Assembly (NCBI GenBank): GCA_964557005.1
Contig: CAZKYI010000004.1
Location: forward strand, 62,001-126,000
Source of the DNA: JBECKS01 sp964557005
GTDB taxonomy: Bacteria; Pseudomonadota; Gammaproteobacteria; Pseudomonadales; JBECKS01
DNA: 64,000 nucleotides
Reading direction: 5' to 3'
Each line of letters begins with the position of its first letter. Position 1 is the first letter of the stretch. This document shows, piece by piece, positions 45,434 to 54,483 of this stretch. Position numbers and translations under genes: made by a program. The notes under the pieces are model-generated. The model searched no databases and was not told the origin of the DNA. It saw nothing but the letters and a program-made list of their open reading frames with translations.

Positions 45434-46966
45434 ATGCAAAACTCCAGTGGTGCAGTGACCAGTAATGACGCTGTTCAAGAAAAAAATGCCGAAAAAATCA
45501 GGCGTTTTCCTTTTATGTTTGCCAAACGCCACGGCATGGTGGTGGTGGAAGACACTGGAGAAAGCTTCAAACTTGCCTGTCGTTTCAATGTCAAACCCGA
45601 ATCTCTGAGTGAAGCGCGTCGCTTTCTGGGCAAGCCTGTTCAGGTGGAAAGGCTGGATGACGGCAATTTCAATCAGGCGCTCACCAAGGCTTACCAGAAC
45701 GATTCCAGCGAAGCCATGCAAATGGTGCAGGGCCTGGGCGATGAGATGGATTTGGCAAGTCTGGCGGATTCCGTACCCGAAACTGAAGATTTAATGGAGC
45801 AGGAAGACGATGCGCCCATTATTCGTCTGATTAATGCCTTGCTCACTGAGGCCATCAAGGAAAGCGCTTCGGATATTCATATTGAAACCTTTGAAAAACG
45901 GCTGGTGGTGCGTTTGCGGGTTGATGGTGTGCTGCGCACGATTGTGGAACCCAAGCGCCAACTGGCACCTTTACTGGTTTCGCGTATCAAGGTAATGGCA
46001 CGGCTCGATATTGCGGAAAAACGGGTTCCGCAAGATGGCCGTATTTCCCTGAAAGTGGCAGGCAAGGAAGTCGATGTGCGTGTAAGTACCATGCCTTCGA
46101 GCAACGGTGAAAGAGTGGTGCTGCGTATTCTCGATAAACAAACCAATACGCTTGATTTAACTGCACTGGGTATGTCAGAGCGTGACCACAAACTTTTGAG
46201 AGAGCTTATCTTCAAACCACACGGCATTATTCTGGTCACTGGCCCCACGGGTTCGGGTAAAACCACCACGCTGTATGCCGCACTCACAGAATTGAATGAT
46301 GCGACACGTAATATTCTGACGGTTGAAGATCCGGTGGAATACCAGATTGATGGTATTGGTCAGACTCAGGTTAACAATAAAGTCGATATGACCTTTGCAA
46401 AAGGCTTGCGTGCCATGTTGCGTCAGGACCCTGATGTGGTGATGGTAGGGGAAATTCGTGATCTGGAAACTGCGGATATTGCGGTACAGGCCAGTTTAAC
46501 GGGGCATTTGGTGCTTTCCACCATTCACACTAACAGCGCAGTGGGTACCTTAACGCGTTTGCATGATATGGGCATTGAGCCGTTTTTGATTTCTTCAAGC
46601 TTGCTGGGTGTGTTGGCGCAACGTCTGGTGCGTGTGCTGTGCCATGAGTGCAAGGCACCCTATGACGCTGATGACGAAGCGAGGCAGTTGTTAGGTATAA
46701 CCACTCATGAGGCGCTCACGCTGTATCGTGCCAAAGGCTGTGCAAAGTGTAATTTCACAGGCTACAAAGGCAGAACAGGGATTTATGAGCTGGTGGTGCT
46801 TGATGAAAAAATGCGTACCATGATTCATAACAATGCAGGCGAGCTGGAAATAGAAAAGTATGCGCGTACCAGAGGCCCCAGCATTCGTGATGATGGCCGT
46901 CGCAAAATACTGGCGGGAGATACCACACTGGAAGAAGTGCTGCGTAAAACCCGCGAGGACGAATAG
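45434..46966 (+). CDS. gspE: Type II secretion ATPase GspE
   Basis: A 510-residue cytoplasmic hexameric ATPase that powers pseudopilus assembly. An N-terminal GspL-binding part (FAKRHGMVVVED) is followed by Walker A GPTGSGKTTTLYA, the Asp box ILTVEDPVEYQI and Walker B VMVGEIRDLETA. The zinc tetracysteine motif CHEC...CAKC near residues 400-435 is typical of GspE. It heads a nine-gene run on one strand, through gspM. No clear promoter was found in the 107 bases before it. Confidence 0.96.
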   Translation: MQNSSGAVTSNDAVQEKNAEKIRRFPFMFAKRHGMVVVEDTGESFKLACRFNVKPESLSEARRFLGKPVQVERLDDGNFNQALTKAYQNDSSEAMQMVQGLGDEMDLASLADSVPETEDLMEQEDDAPIIRLINALLTEAIKESASDIHIETFEKRLVVRLRVDGVLRTIVEPKRQLAPLLVSRIKVMARLDIAEKRVPQDGRISLKVAGKEVDVRVSTMPSSNGERVVLRILDKQTNTLDLTALGMSERDHKLLRELIFKPHGIILVTGPTGSGKTTTLYAALTELNDATRNILTVEDPVEYQIDGIGQTQVNNKVDMTFAKGLRAMLRQDPDVVMVGEIRDLETADIAVQASLTGHLVLSTIHTNSAVGTLTRLHDMGIEPFLISSSLLGVLAQRLVRVLCHECKAPYDADDEARQLLGITTHEALTLYRAKGCAKCNFTGYKGRTGIYELVVLDEKMRTMIHNNAGELEIEKYARTRGPSIRDDGRRKILAGDTTLEEVLRKTREDE

Positions 46967-46974
46967 GCGAAGCT

Positions 46975-48204
46975 ATGGCAGCGTTTGAATATCAGGCACT
47001 GGATCAAAACGGCCGCAAGCTTAAAGGCGTGTTTGAAGGCGATAGTCCGCGCCAGATTCGGCAGATGATCAAGGAAAAAGGCTGGGTGCCTTTGGAAGTT
47101 GAATTAAGCGCGACCACCGAAAAAAAAGCGGCTCAAAATAAAAATGTTTTTGCTTTTGGCCCTCGCCCCATCAAGGCAAAGGATTTGGCGCTGATTACAC
47201 GCCAGCTTTCAACGCTGATTCAATCCGGTTTGGCGGTAGAAGAATCTTTAAAAGCGGTGTCCCAACAAAGCCGTAATGCACGCATTACTTCCATGATGTT
47301 AGCGGTGCGCGCGAAAGTGGTTGAAGGGCATTCGCTTGCCGTAGCAATGGGGGAGTTTCCGAGTTCGTTCTCAGAAATGTATCGTGCAACGGTCGCGGCG
47401 GGTGAGCATTCAGGCCATCTTGAAGCCGTGTTAGAACGCTTGGCCGAATACACGGAAGATAAAGATGTCACTCAGGGCGAAGTTAAAAAAGCATTGATAC
47501 AGCCAGTGATTCTGGTGAGTTTTTCCTTGTTGATTTTGTGGGGCTTGCTTAACAAAGTGGTTCCAAAAATTGTCGGTATTTTTGAAGGCGAGGGTGCAGA
47601 GTTGCCCTTGCCAACCCGTGTACTGCTGGCGATAAGCGAATTCAGTCAGAATTATTTTATCTATTTATTTTTTATGTTTGTGGTGATTTATGTCGCCTTC
47701 CAATATCAAATGCGCAGTAATGAAAAATTTAAAATATGGGTACATCGTTTCTATTTAAAAGTGCCGCTGCTTTCCAATTTTATTCTGGGCAATGAAATAG
47801 AACGCTTTTCAAGTACGCTGGCGATTCTTTCACGCAGTGGTGTGCCTTTGGTTGAAGCCTTGCGCATTGCTGAGCAGGTGGTGGTGAATATTCCTGTGCG
47901 TGAATCGGTTATGAATGCTGGCGTACAGGTGAGCGAAGGTGGTTCTTTAAGCAGAGCCTTGAGCAAAAGCCATTATTTTCCACCGATGCTGGTGCAGATG
48001 ATTGCCAGTGGCGAAGCGAGCGGCGAACTTGATGACATGCTGGTGCGTGCTGCACGCAATCAGCAACGCGAATTATCCAGTCTGGTATCGAACACACTGG
48101 CACTTTTTGCACCGGCTATGACCATCGTCATGGCTTTTATGGTGCTTTCCATTGTATTGGCAATCATGTTGCCAATCATTTCACTTAACTCACTGATTGG
48201 TTAA
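46975..48204 (+). CDS. gspF: Type II secretion inner membrane platform protein GspF
   Basis: A 409-residue polytopic protein with two repeated cytoplasmic domains, residues about 70-190 and 275-380, and three membrane helices (near 175, 225 and 380). Conserved stretches include LALITRQLSTLIQSGLAVEESL and MVAAGEHSGHLEAVLERLA-like text (TVAAGEHSGHLE). It anchors GspE to the membrane. It begins 8 bases after gspE. Confidence 0.95.
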   Translation: MAAFEYQALDQNGRKLKGVFEGDSPRQIRQMIKEKGWVPLEVELSATTEKKAAQNKNVFAFGPRPIKAKDLALITRQLSTLIQSGLAVEESLKAVSQQSRNARITSMMLAVRAKVVEGHSLAVAMGEFPSSFSEMYRATVAAGEHSGHLEAVLERLAEYTEDKDVTQGEVKKALIQPVILVSFSLLILWGLLNKVVPKIVGIFEGEGAELPLPTRVLLAISEFSQNYFIYLFFMFVVIYVAFQYQMRSNEKFKIWVHRFYLKVPLLSNFILGNEIERFSSTLAILSRSGVPLVEALRIAEQVVVNIPVRESVMNAGVQVSEGGSLSRALSKSHYFPPMLVQMIASGEASGELDDMLVRAARNQQRELSSLVSNTLALFAPAMTIVMAFMVLSIVLAIMLPIISLNSLIG

Positions 48205-48218
48205 CAAGAGGTATCACA

Positions 48219-48647
48219 ATGACGAAAATACGACACATTCAACAAGCAGGTTTTTCCATGCTCGAAGTAATGGTGGTGATTGCCATTATCGGCATCATGA
48301 TGGGTGTGATGGTGCCTGTGTTTATGGGTAACGATGACAAGGCAAGAGTCTCGGCAGCGCAGCAGGATATTATGTCGATTTCGCAGGCGCTTGATCTTTA
48401 CAAGCTGGATAACCGACGTTACCCCAGCACCGATCAGGGGCTTGAGGCGCTGGTGACAGCACCGCATGATGCGTCTAACTGGGCTGAAAACGGCTATTTG
48501 AAAAAACTGAAAACCGATCCCTGGGGCAACCCTTATCAATATGTTAGCCCGGGTTCAACCGGTGCCTATGATTTGTTTTCACTCGGTGCCGATGGTATTG
48601 AAGGTGGTGATGGTTATGGTGCCGACATTCATTATGCAGATTTATAA
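48219..48647 (+). CDS. gspG: Major pseudopilin GspG
   Basis: A 142-residue pseudopilin. The prepilin peptidase site is GFSMLE (Gly/Phe at residues 12-13), with a 20-residue hydrophobic helix (MLEVMVVIAIIGIMMGVMVPV). The core has DLYKLDNRRYPSTDQGLEALV and the calcium-site end DPWGNPYQY...FSLGADG. Met at position +3 after cleavage, where Leu is common, is a mild variation. It needs a GspO/PilD peptidase encoded elsewhere. Confidence 0.96.
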   Translation: MTKIRHIQQAGFSMLEVMVVIAIIGIMMGVMVPVFMGNDDKARVSAAQQDIMSISQALDLYKLDNRRYPSTDQGLEALVTAPHDASNWAENGYLKKLKTDPWGNPYQYVSPGSTGAYDLFSLGADGIEGGDGYGADIHYADL

Positions 48648-48657
48648 GCATTGATGT

Positions 48658-49311
48658 ATGCACTTGTTTGCAAGGCGTAGTCAGGGATTTACCTTACTCG
48701 AAATTTTGCTGGTGATTTCGATGATTGCGCTTTTTATGGGTATCTTTGTGATTAACTTAAGCCCGCGGGATCAGCGCAGGGATTTAAGAGGAGAAGCACT
48801 GTTATTTGAATCTCTGGTGCGCTTGTTGGTCGATGAAGCGATTTTCAAGCACAAGGAAATCGGGCTGAAAATTTATCACGATAAAGTGGCGATTCTTGTG
48901 TTTAACCCAAGCTCGCAAACCTGGGAAGCCAGCGTCAGCAAAAAAAACAGTAGCAAGAAAAGCAATTCATCGTCGAATGAATTTCAGGATTATCGCATTC
49001 CTGATTTTGTTGAGCTGTCGCTTGAAATGGAAGATGTTGAGTTATTCCTGAATCCTCAGAAAGATGAGCTGGAAAGTAAAATTGCTTCGATTAACCCACT
49101 CGCAAATTATGATGAACTCAATCTCGATGAAACGGAGCAGGAAGAGAAAATAGAACCCGATATTTATATTTTTTCGAGTGGAGAAATTACCGCGTTTGAA
49201 CTTGAATTTCGTTTAATGGAAAGTGCGGGTGATTTTGTGTACGTCATCAGTGCCAACGATATTGGTGCAGTTTCATGTAAGGCTTTACACGAGCGTGATG
49301 AAAAATGTTAA
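48658..49311 (+). CDS. gspH: Minor pseudopilin GspH
   Basis: 217 residues. The cleavage motif QGFTLLE is at residues 9-15, followed by a hydrophobic helix (ILLVISMIALFMGIFVI). The soluble part contains a Lys/Ser/Asn-rich low-complexity run near 95-110 and a long acidic segment, so it is longer than a typical GspH of about 170. Assignment rests on the prepilin motif and its place between gspG and gspI. It overlaps gspI by 7 bases. Confidence 0.82.
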   Translation: MHLFARRSQGFTLLEILLVISMIALFMGIFVINLSPRDQRRDLRGEALLFESLVRLLVDEAIFKHKEIGLKIYHDKVAILVFNPSSQTWEASVSKKNSSKKSNSSSNEFQDYRIPDFVELSLEMEDVELFLNPQKDELESKIASINPLANYDELNLDETEQEEKIEPDIYIFSSGEITAFELEFRLMESAGDFVYVISANDIGAVSCKALHERDEKC

Positions 49312-49703
49312 GCCTTTTTTCCGGAAAACAATCGGGCTTTACGCTGATTGAAGTGATGGCAGCGGTGGCAGTTTTTGCAGTTTCTGCAACAGGCTTGTAT
49401 GCCCTCAATCAACAAAGCATCTTTCTGGCACAACGGCTCGAAAGTAAAACCTTTGCACACTGGGTTGCGCTCAACAGCTATGCAGAAATGGAAATGTTAA
49501 GAACCTTGCCTGAAATCGGAACGGAATCGGATAAACAGGAAATGGCGGGTGCCGAGTGGAAAGTGACGCGAGAGGTATATGGCACACCAGTGAACACCGT
49601 TCGCAGAGTCAGTGTTGAAGTCAGTCTGGGTGAGGGTGCTGCGCTGGCACGTGTAGAAGGTTATCTTGGACAACGCACTGTTGAAAACCTGAATGATAAT
49701 TAA
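49305..49703 (+). CDS. gspI: Minor pseudopilin GspI
   Basis: 132 residues. The prepilin site SGFTLIEVMAAVAVFAVSATGLYAL starts at about residue 10. The core AHWVALNSYAEMEMLRTLPEIG is the GspI signature, and a short beta domain follows. With GspJ and GspK it forms the tip of the pseudopilus. Both ends overlap its neighbours (gspH by 7 bases, gspJ by 11). Confidence 0.92.
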   Translation: MLSLFSGKQSGFTLIEVMAAVAVFAVSATGLYALNQQSIFLAQRLESKTFAHWVALNSYAEMEMLRTLPEIGTESDKQEMAGAEWKVTREVYGTPVNTVRRVSVEVSLGEGAALARVEGYLGQRTVENLNDN

Positions 49704-50334
49704 AGTTCACAACAAGGTTGGTGGTTTTACACTGCTCGAAATACTCAGTGCGCTGGCGATTTCTTCTATTGTGATGCTGGGTTCCTACAGCGTGCTTGAC
49801 AGTGTATTAAGAACCGATGAGCGCCTGAGTGAACAACGCCAGAAGCTGGAAATTTTGCAACGTGCATTTCATGTGATTCAGCAGGATGTTGAACAGATTA
49901 TTGATCGTCCTGTGCGTAGCAATGTTTCTGAAAACGAAAACGCGATTATCTATACCGGTCTGGAAAACAAACTTGAATTTACCCGTTTAGGCTGGCGCAA
50001 TCCGATTGGCAGAACACGCTCAAACATGCAAAGAGTTGCCTATGTTGTGGAAGATGATTCGCTTTATCGGGAGCACTGGAATGTGCTCGACCGACAAGCC
50101 GAAAGCGAAGCAAAACGCAATGTGTTACTCACGGGCGTGAAAAATTTTGAAGTGAAATTTTACAGCACTGAAAATCGTGGTGAGTGGGTGAGTGAATGGA
50201 AGAAAGAAACCAGCGCCAAAGAGCGTTTGCCAAAAGCCATTGCAATCCAGTTGGAAACCGAGCATTGGGGTGCAATTAGGCGTGTGTTTGCCTTGATTGA
50301 TAATCCTGAAGATGTGTTTGGAGAAGAGCAATGA
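49693..50334 (+). CDS. gspJ: Minor pseudopilin GspJ
   Basis: 213 residues, with the prepilin motif GGFTLLEILSALAISSIVMLGSYSVL. The soluble domain carries RAFHVIQQDVEQIIDRPVR and RLGWRNPIGRTRSNMQRV, both typical of GspJ. It forms the tip complex with GspI and GspK. It overlaps gspI at the start, and its stop shares 4 bases with the gspK ATG. Confidence 0.93.
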   Translation: MIIKVHNKVGGFTLLEILSALAISSIVMLGSYSVLDSVLRTDERLSEQRQKLEILQRAFHVIQQDVEQIIDRPVRSNVSENENAIIYTGLENKLEFTRLGWRNPIGRTRSNMQRVAYVVEDDSLYREHWNVLDRQAESEAKRNVLLTGVKNFEVKFYSTENRGEWVSEWKKETSAKERLPKAIAIQLETEHWGAIRRVFALIDNPEDVFGEEQ

Positions 50335-51680
50335 AGCCGATGATTAACTTGCATCGCTTATCTTCTTCCAGACAAAAAGGCATGGTGTTGATTCTTGTGC
50401 TGATGGTATTCGCCTTTTCAGCCATTGTTGCAAGTGAACTCGCTTATCAAAGTCACAGAGAGGTGAGACGCACAGCCAATATCCTGAATCAATCGCAATT
50501 AATACTGTTGGCAAAAGGTGGAGAAGCGTTTGCCATTCAAAAATTGCTGGCAGATTTTATCTATGACAAACAATCGGGCTTGCAGGCAGATTATTTGACG
50601 GAAGTGTGGGCGGTAGAAGGTGAACCTTATGGCCTGGCTGCAAACACAGTCGATGGAACAGCGCTGGATGCAGGAAAATTTGTCAGTGGCGGTTTTCAGG
50701 AACAGCAAGATGAAAGTGACTCTATCAGTGAGACGGGGAATGTTGTCATCATTATTGAAGATTTACAGGCAAGATTTAATGTCAACAATGTTCAATATGC
50801 AAAAGAAGGGCATATGAAAGGCAGTGACCAGTTTGCCAATGTCCTCAATGCGATATTGTTACAAGGGCAGCAAGTTGCTAATTACGATGTTTATAATCAG
50901 GAAGCCACGAGTGTCTTTGATGAAAAAGATTCTCTGGTGGAGCAAACACAAATTCATCTGGATATTCCCCCCGCAGATATTGCACTGGCAGTGAAAGATT
51001 GGGTGGATACCAATCAGAATTCTGAATTGGCGACGGGCGCGGAAGATGATTTTTATGCGACAAGAAAGCCACCTTATCGCGCAGCCAATCAGGCGATTGC
51101 CCATATCAGTGAATTGAAAGCCATTAAAGGCTTTTCTCAGGAAAAATTCTGGGTCTATAACCTGTTGCTAGCCCAGCGTTTTGATAATTCGGCATCCATG
51201 GCAAGTAGTGCAGAGGGAGAAAAAAAAGCGGGGAATCTTTCACTTAATCGAGAGGAAGAACCCAAAGTTGCCCGTTATGATTATCAGGGCAATCTGATGC
51301 CTGAATTACCCGTTGCCGATGAACATTGGGGGGGCGTGAGGCACTACGTTGCAGCCTTGCCTTTTCCCAGCAAAATCAATGTAAACACAGCGCCTGTCGA
51401 GGTATTACAGGCACTGTTTACGGCTGAGCAAGCGCAAAAAATTGTGACAGGACGTTCAGGCAGCCCTTATCAACAAGTGAATGATATTTTTCTCAATCTT
51501 GAAGATATTCAGGCAGAAAAGCGTGCAAATTATATCGAGTATCTCAGCGTATACAGTGAATATTTTCTTGCCACAATTGTTGCAGAGATAGATGAGACAC
51601 GCTTGACCTTACACAGTACACTATACCGCGATAGAAAAGGGCGGGTTAAAGTTCTGGTGCGAGATTTTTCTGGTAATTGA
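50331..51680 (+). CDS. gspK: Minor pseudopilin GspK
   Basis: 449 residues. The N-terminus is KGMVLILVLMVFAFSAIVASELAYQSHREVRR, with the atypical cleavage motif expected of GspK, which lacks Glu at +5. Conserved segments are EDLQARFNVNN, VKDWVDTNQ and INVNTAPVEVLQAL. It is about 120 residues longer than E. coli-type GspK, the extra length lying around residues 95-130 and 285-325 (acidic, Ser/Gln-rich). It caps the pseudopilus tip. Confidence 0.9.
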   Translation: MKPMINLHRLSSSRQKGMVLILVLMVFAFSAIVASELAYQSHREVRRTANILNQSQLILLAKGGEAFAIQKLLADFIYDKQSGLQADYLTEVWAVEGEPYGLAANTVDGTALDAGKFVSGGFQEQQDESDSISETGNVVIIIEDLQARFNVNNVQYAKEGHMKGSDQFANVLNAILLQGQQVANYDVYNQEATSVFDEKDSLVEQTQIHLDIPPADIALAVKDWVDTNQNSELATGAEDDFYATRKPPYRAANQAIAHISELKAIKGFSQEKFWVYNLLLAQRFDNSASMASSAEGEKKAGNLSLNREEEPKVARYDYQGNLMPELPVADEHWGGVRHYVAALPFPSKINVNTAPVEVLQALFTAEQAQKIVTGRSGSPYQQVNDIFLNLEDIQAEKRANYIEYLSVYSEYFLATIVAEIDETRLTLHSTLYRDRKGRVKVLVRDFSGN

Positions 51681-51702
51681 TGAATACGGTGAGAGTAATC
51701 CC

Positions 51703-53130
51703 TTGAAAAAACTGATTTTATTTTTGGAAAACAGTGATGCCTTAACAGGCCATTCTTTTGCGTGGTCTGACGAGCAGCTATTCACCGCCGTTTCCCTGCA
51801 TTCGACTGCTGAAACTCAAAAGCGTGAGCTGTTAGGTGCAATCAATACCAAACAAATTCAGGCATTGCTTGAACAGGATACGAGTTTAAGAACATCATTG
51901 GTGCTGCCTGCGAATCTGTTTACCTGGTGCAGAGTAGCGATGCCTACCCGCCAAAAACGCCAAATGCAAAAGGCACTGCCTTATCTGGTTGAAGACAGTA
52001 TCGCGATTGATCCCGAAGAATGTTTTATTGCAACGGGTTTGTTTGAAGCGCAACAACTTTCCTGTGCCGTCATGGACAAGGAGATGATGTCTGCATTGGC
52101 AGAGCACTTGAAAAAAGTAAATTGGCAATGCGAGCAACTGTTATCGCTCGACAACCTGTTGGCAGCCACGCACGATGGACAAGCAGGTTTGCATGTGATG
52201 GGAGAAAAGGTAATTTTGCTCACCGAAGCGAGAGAGTTTTTTTCCTGCCCTATCGATTTGCTGGATATTTTTTTAGACAAGTTTCAAACACCTCAAGTAT
52301 CTGAGCAAGAACAGCAAGAAGATACGGGCAATGAAATTGATCAGGCTTTGCTGCAACAGGAACAGAATACCGAGGGTGCTTTCCTCAATGATCGTTTGAA
52401 TGTGTTTATCTACAAGGTAGAAGAGGGTGATGATACAAGCCTTATACAGCAAAAAGTTTCACAACTGATTGAAAGCTACAAGAAAACCCATGATTTTTCC
52501 TGGCAGCCTGAATATCAGGAAAAGTCGCTGGAATCTTTTTATCTGGAGATGAGTGAAACACTGGCACAACGCAAACTCCCCAATGTGCTGGTTAATTTTT
52601 TTCAGGGCGAATTCAAGGTTAAGGCATCCAAATCCACCAGCTTTAGTCTTGATGTCAACTGGAAACCCGCAGCCGCATTATTCGCTGGTTTTATTTTGTT
52701 ATGGTTAATCTCTGTTTATGTGGATACCGCCAAATATAAGAACGGTGCAGAGCTGGCTGAGCTGAAAACACAACAGATTTTTGGTGAGATTTTCCCAGGC
52801 ACGCGCAACTATTCCAGCATGAAAAACAGGGTTGCTGCGCTCTTGGGAAACAGTGCTGATATGGGGGATAACCACTTCCTGAGCCTGCTGGTGTTATTTG
52901 GCAATGCACTCAAACTAATCAATGCAGACAATCCCGAAGCCGTCAAAATCCAACGCTTGCAGTTTGAAAAAAATACAGGGGATTTGAAGGTCGATGTAAT
53001 GGCGCTGGACTTTAATACCCTGAACAAACTCAAACAGCATGCTCAAACTCAAGGTATCGAGCTGGAAATCTCTTCAACCAGTAATGAACAATCGGGTGTC
53101 AAAGGCCGCTTGAAGGTGGTTCGCTTATGA
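51703..53130 (+). CDS. gspL: Type II secretion protein GspL
   Basis: 475 residues. A cytoplasmic actin-like domain binding GspE spans residues 1 to about 320 (RVAMPTRQKRQMQKALPYLVEDSIA is the conserved core). One membrane helix follows near 325-345 (ALFAGFILLWLISVYVD), then a periplasmic ferredoxin-like domain. The start is TTG with a strong GGTGAGAG 7 bases upstream. Acidic insertions near 205-230 (EQEQQEDTG) lengthen it slightly. Confidence 0.9.
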   Translation: MKKLILFLENSDALTGHSFAWSDEQLFTAVSLHSTAETQKRELLGAINTKQIQALLEQDTSLRTSLVLPANLFTWCRVAMPTRQKRQMQKALPYLVEDSIAIDPEECFIATGLFEAQQLSCAVMDKEMMSALAEHLKKVNWQCEQLLSLDNLLAATHDGQAGLHVMGEKVILLTEAREFFSCPIDLLDIFLDKFQTPQVSEQEQQEDTGNEIDQALLQQEQNTEGAFLNDRLNVFIYKVEEGDDTSLIQQKVSQLIESYKKTHDFSWQPEYQEKSLESFYLEMSETLAQRKLPNVLVNFFQGEFKVKASKSTSFSLDVNWKPAAALFAGFILLWLISVYVDTAKYKNGAELAELKTQQIFGEIFPGTRNYSSMKNRVAALLGNSADMGDNHFLSLLVLFGNALKLINADNPEAVKIQRLQFEKNTGDLKVDVMALDFNTLNKLKQHAQTQGIELEISSTSNEQSGVKGRLKVVRL

Positions 53131-53672
53131 AGCAGTTAGATCAGTTAAAACACGAAATTTTCAGCTTTGTTGAACCCAGACTTGCTCCACTGCTTGAGCG
53201 CGCAAGTGAGCGTTGGGAAGAACTGAGCCAGCGCGAACAGTGGATTGTGAGCGCACTGGGCGCAACACTGGCATTGGCGCTGGTGTTCGCACTCATCATT
53301 TATCCGCTTGTTCAAGCGCGTGAACAGGCCAAAACCCTGTATGAAAGCAAGGTCAGCACACTGAATTGGATGGAAAAAGCTGCTCCGCAAGCCAAGGCTA
53401 AAAGTAGCGGAAAATCCGCAGGACTAAATGCGCAGTCGATGATGCAAACGGTCAACCAGTATGCAGCAGCCTATCAACTGAGTCTTGACAGGGTACAGCC
53501 CGAAGGTGGGAACAGGTTAAGGGTTTGGATACAATCTGCGTCCTTCAACGCCATTGTTAGCTGGATGAATGATTTGCAGAATGAGGCGGGCATTATTGCC
53601 AGCTCTGTTAGCATCGACAACGAATCCAGACCTGGTATGGCAAGTGCCAAACTGGTACTGGAAGGGCTATAA
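53127..53672 (+). CDS. gspM: Type II secretion protein GspM
   Basis: 181 residues: a cytoplasmic N-terminus, one membrane helix near 50-70 (ALGATLALALVFALIIYPLV), and a periplasmic ferredoxin-like domain ending FNAIVSWMNDLQNEAGIIAS. It pairs with GspL to stabilise it. It overlaps gspL by 4 bases (ATGA). This is the last gsp gene; gspN is absent and the next gene is unrelated. Confidence 0.9.
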   Translation: MKQLDQLKHEIFSFVEPRLAPLLERASERWEELSQREQWIVSALGATLALALVFALIIYPLVQAREQAKTLYESKVSTLNWMEKAAPQAKAKSSGKSAGLNAQSMMQTVNQYAAAYQLSLDRVQPEGGNRLRVWIQSASFNAIVSWMNDLQNEAGIIASSVSIDNESRPGMASAKLVLEGL

Positions 53673-53708
53673 ATCAAAGGGCAAGGACAACATAACGAGG
53701 GCAAAACC

Positions 53709-54197
53709 ATGAGTGAATCCATTTACAATTTTTCCTGCAAGGACATCAAAGGCGAGCTGAAACCCCTGAGTGATTTCAAGGGTAAGGTGTTACTGATTGT
53801 GAATACCGCCAGTAATTGCGGCTTTACACCACAGTATGAAGGTTTGGAAAAGGTGTATCAGCAATACAAACAGCAAGGGTTTGAGGTTTTGGGTTTTCCC
53901 TGTAATCAATTTCTTGGGCAGGAGCCAGGCAGTGAAGCGCAAATTGAAAATTTTTGTAGCACCCGTTTTCAGGTGAGCTTCCCCATGTTTTCCAAAGTTG
54001 ATGTGAATGGTTCCGAGGCCGATCCACTCTATCGTTATTTGAAACAGGAAGCGAAAGGCGTGATGGGTAGTAGTAACATCAAATGGAATTTCACCAAGTT
54101 TCTGGTGAGTAAAGACGGCAAGGTGCTCAAGCGTTTTGCAACAGCGACCAAACCTGAAGCCATTCGTGCAGAGATTGAGGCAGCACTTAAAGCCTGA
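53709..54197 (+). CDS. Glutathione peroxidase (Cys type)
   Basis: 162 residues, reducing peroxides with a thiol donor. The catalytic Cys37 sits in NTASNCGFTPQYEGL where animal enzymes have selenocysteine. GFPCNQFLGQEPG supplies the Gln, and WNFTKFLVSKDG supplies the Trp. Short, monomeric bacterial forms of this kind often use thioredoxin rather than glutathione. It follows gspM by 36 bases with its own ribosome site (ACGAGGGC), so it could be read from the gsp transcript. Confidence 0.93.
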   Translation: MSESIYNFSCKDIKGELKPLSDFKGKVLLIVNTASNCGFTPQYEGLEKVYQQYKQQGFEVLGFPCNQFLGQEPGSEAQIENFCSTRFQVSFPMFSKVDVNGSEADPLYRYLKQEAKGVMGSSNIKWNFTKFLVSKDGKVLKRFATATKPEAIRAEIEAALKA

Positions 54198-54226
54198 TTT
54201 AAAGCGTGAATTTTTAGGGAAACGCC

Positions 54227-54255
54227 TTGACCTGCTTGCTAAAGCTACCTAAAAT
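54227..54255 (+). promoter_or_regulatory. Promoter for tRNA-Glu
   Basis: TTGACC (54227-54232) and TAAAAT (54250-54255) are separated by exactly 17 bases. The stretch after the -10 box (TCGCGCCG) is GC-rich, as in stable-RNA promoters under growth-rate control. It lies about 80 bases before the tRNA. Confidence 0.75.
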
Positions 54256-54334
54256 TCGCGCCGTCTTGAGCAAGCCAGATTTGTACTTGATCTTCCGAAG
54301 TTGCTGCATTTTTCAGCACACACTTTGAGTTTAA

Positions 54335-54410
<76 letters not shown>

Positions 54411-54414
54411 CATT

Positions 54415-54450
54415 AAAAAAGCCGTAGCTAATCAGCACGGCTTTTTTTTT
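54415..54450 (+). terminator. Terminator after tRNA-Glu
   Basis: AAAAAAGCCGT (54415-54425) pairs with ACGGCTTTTTT (54437-54447), followed by more T. It ends the tRNA transcript before the ABC genes. Confidence 0.88.
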
Positions 54451-54483
54451 CTCTGTCTGTTTTGCAAATGAGTTGTTTTATTT

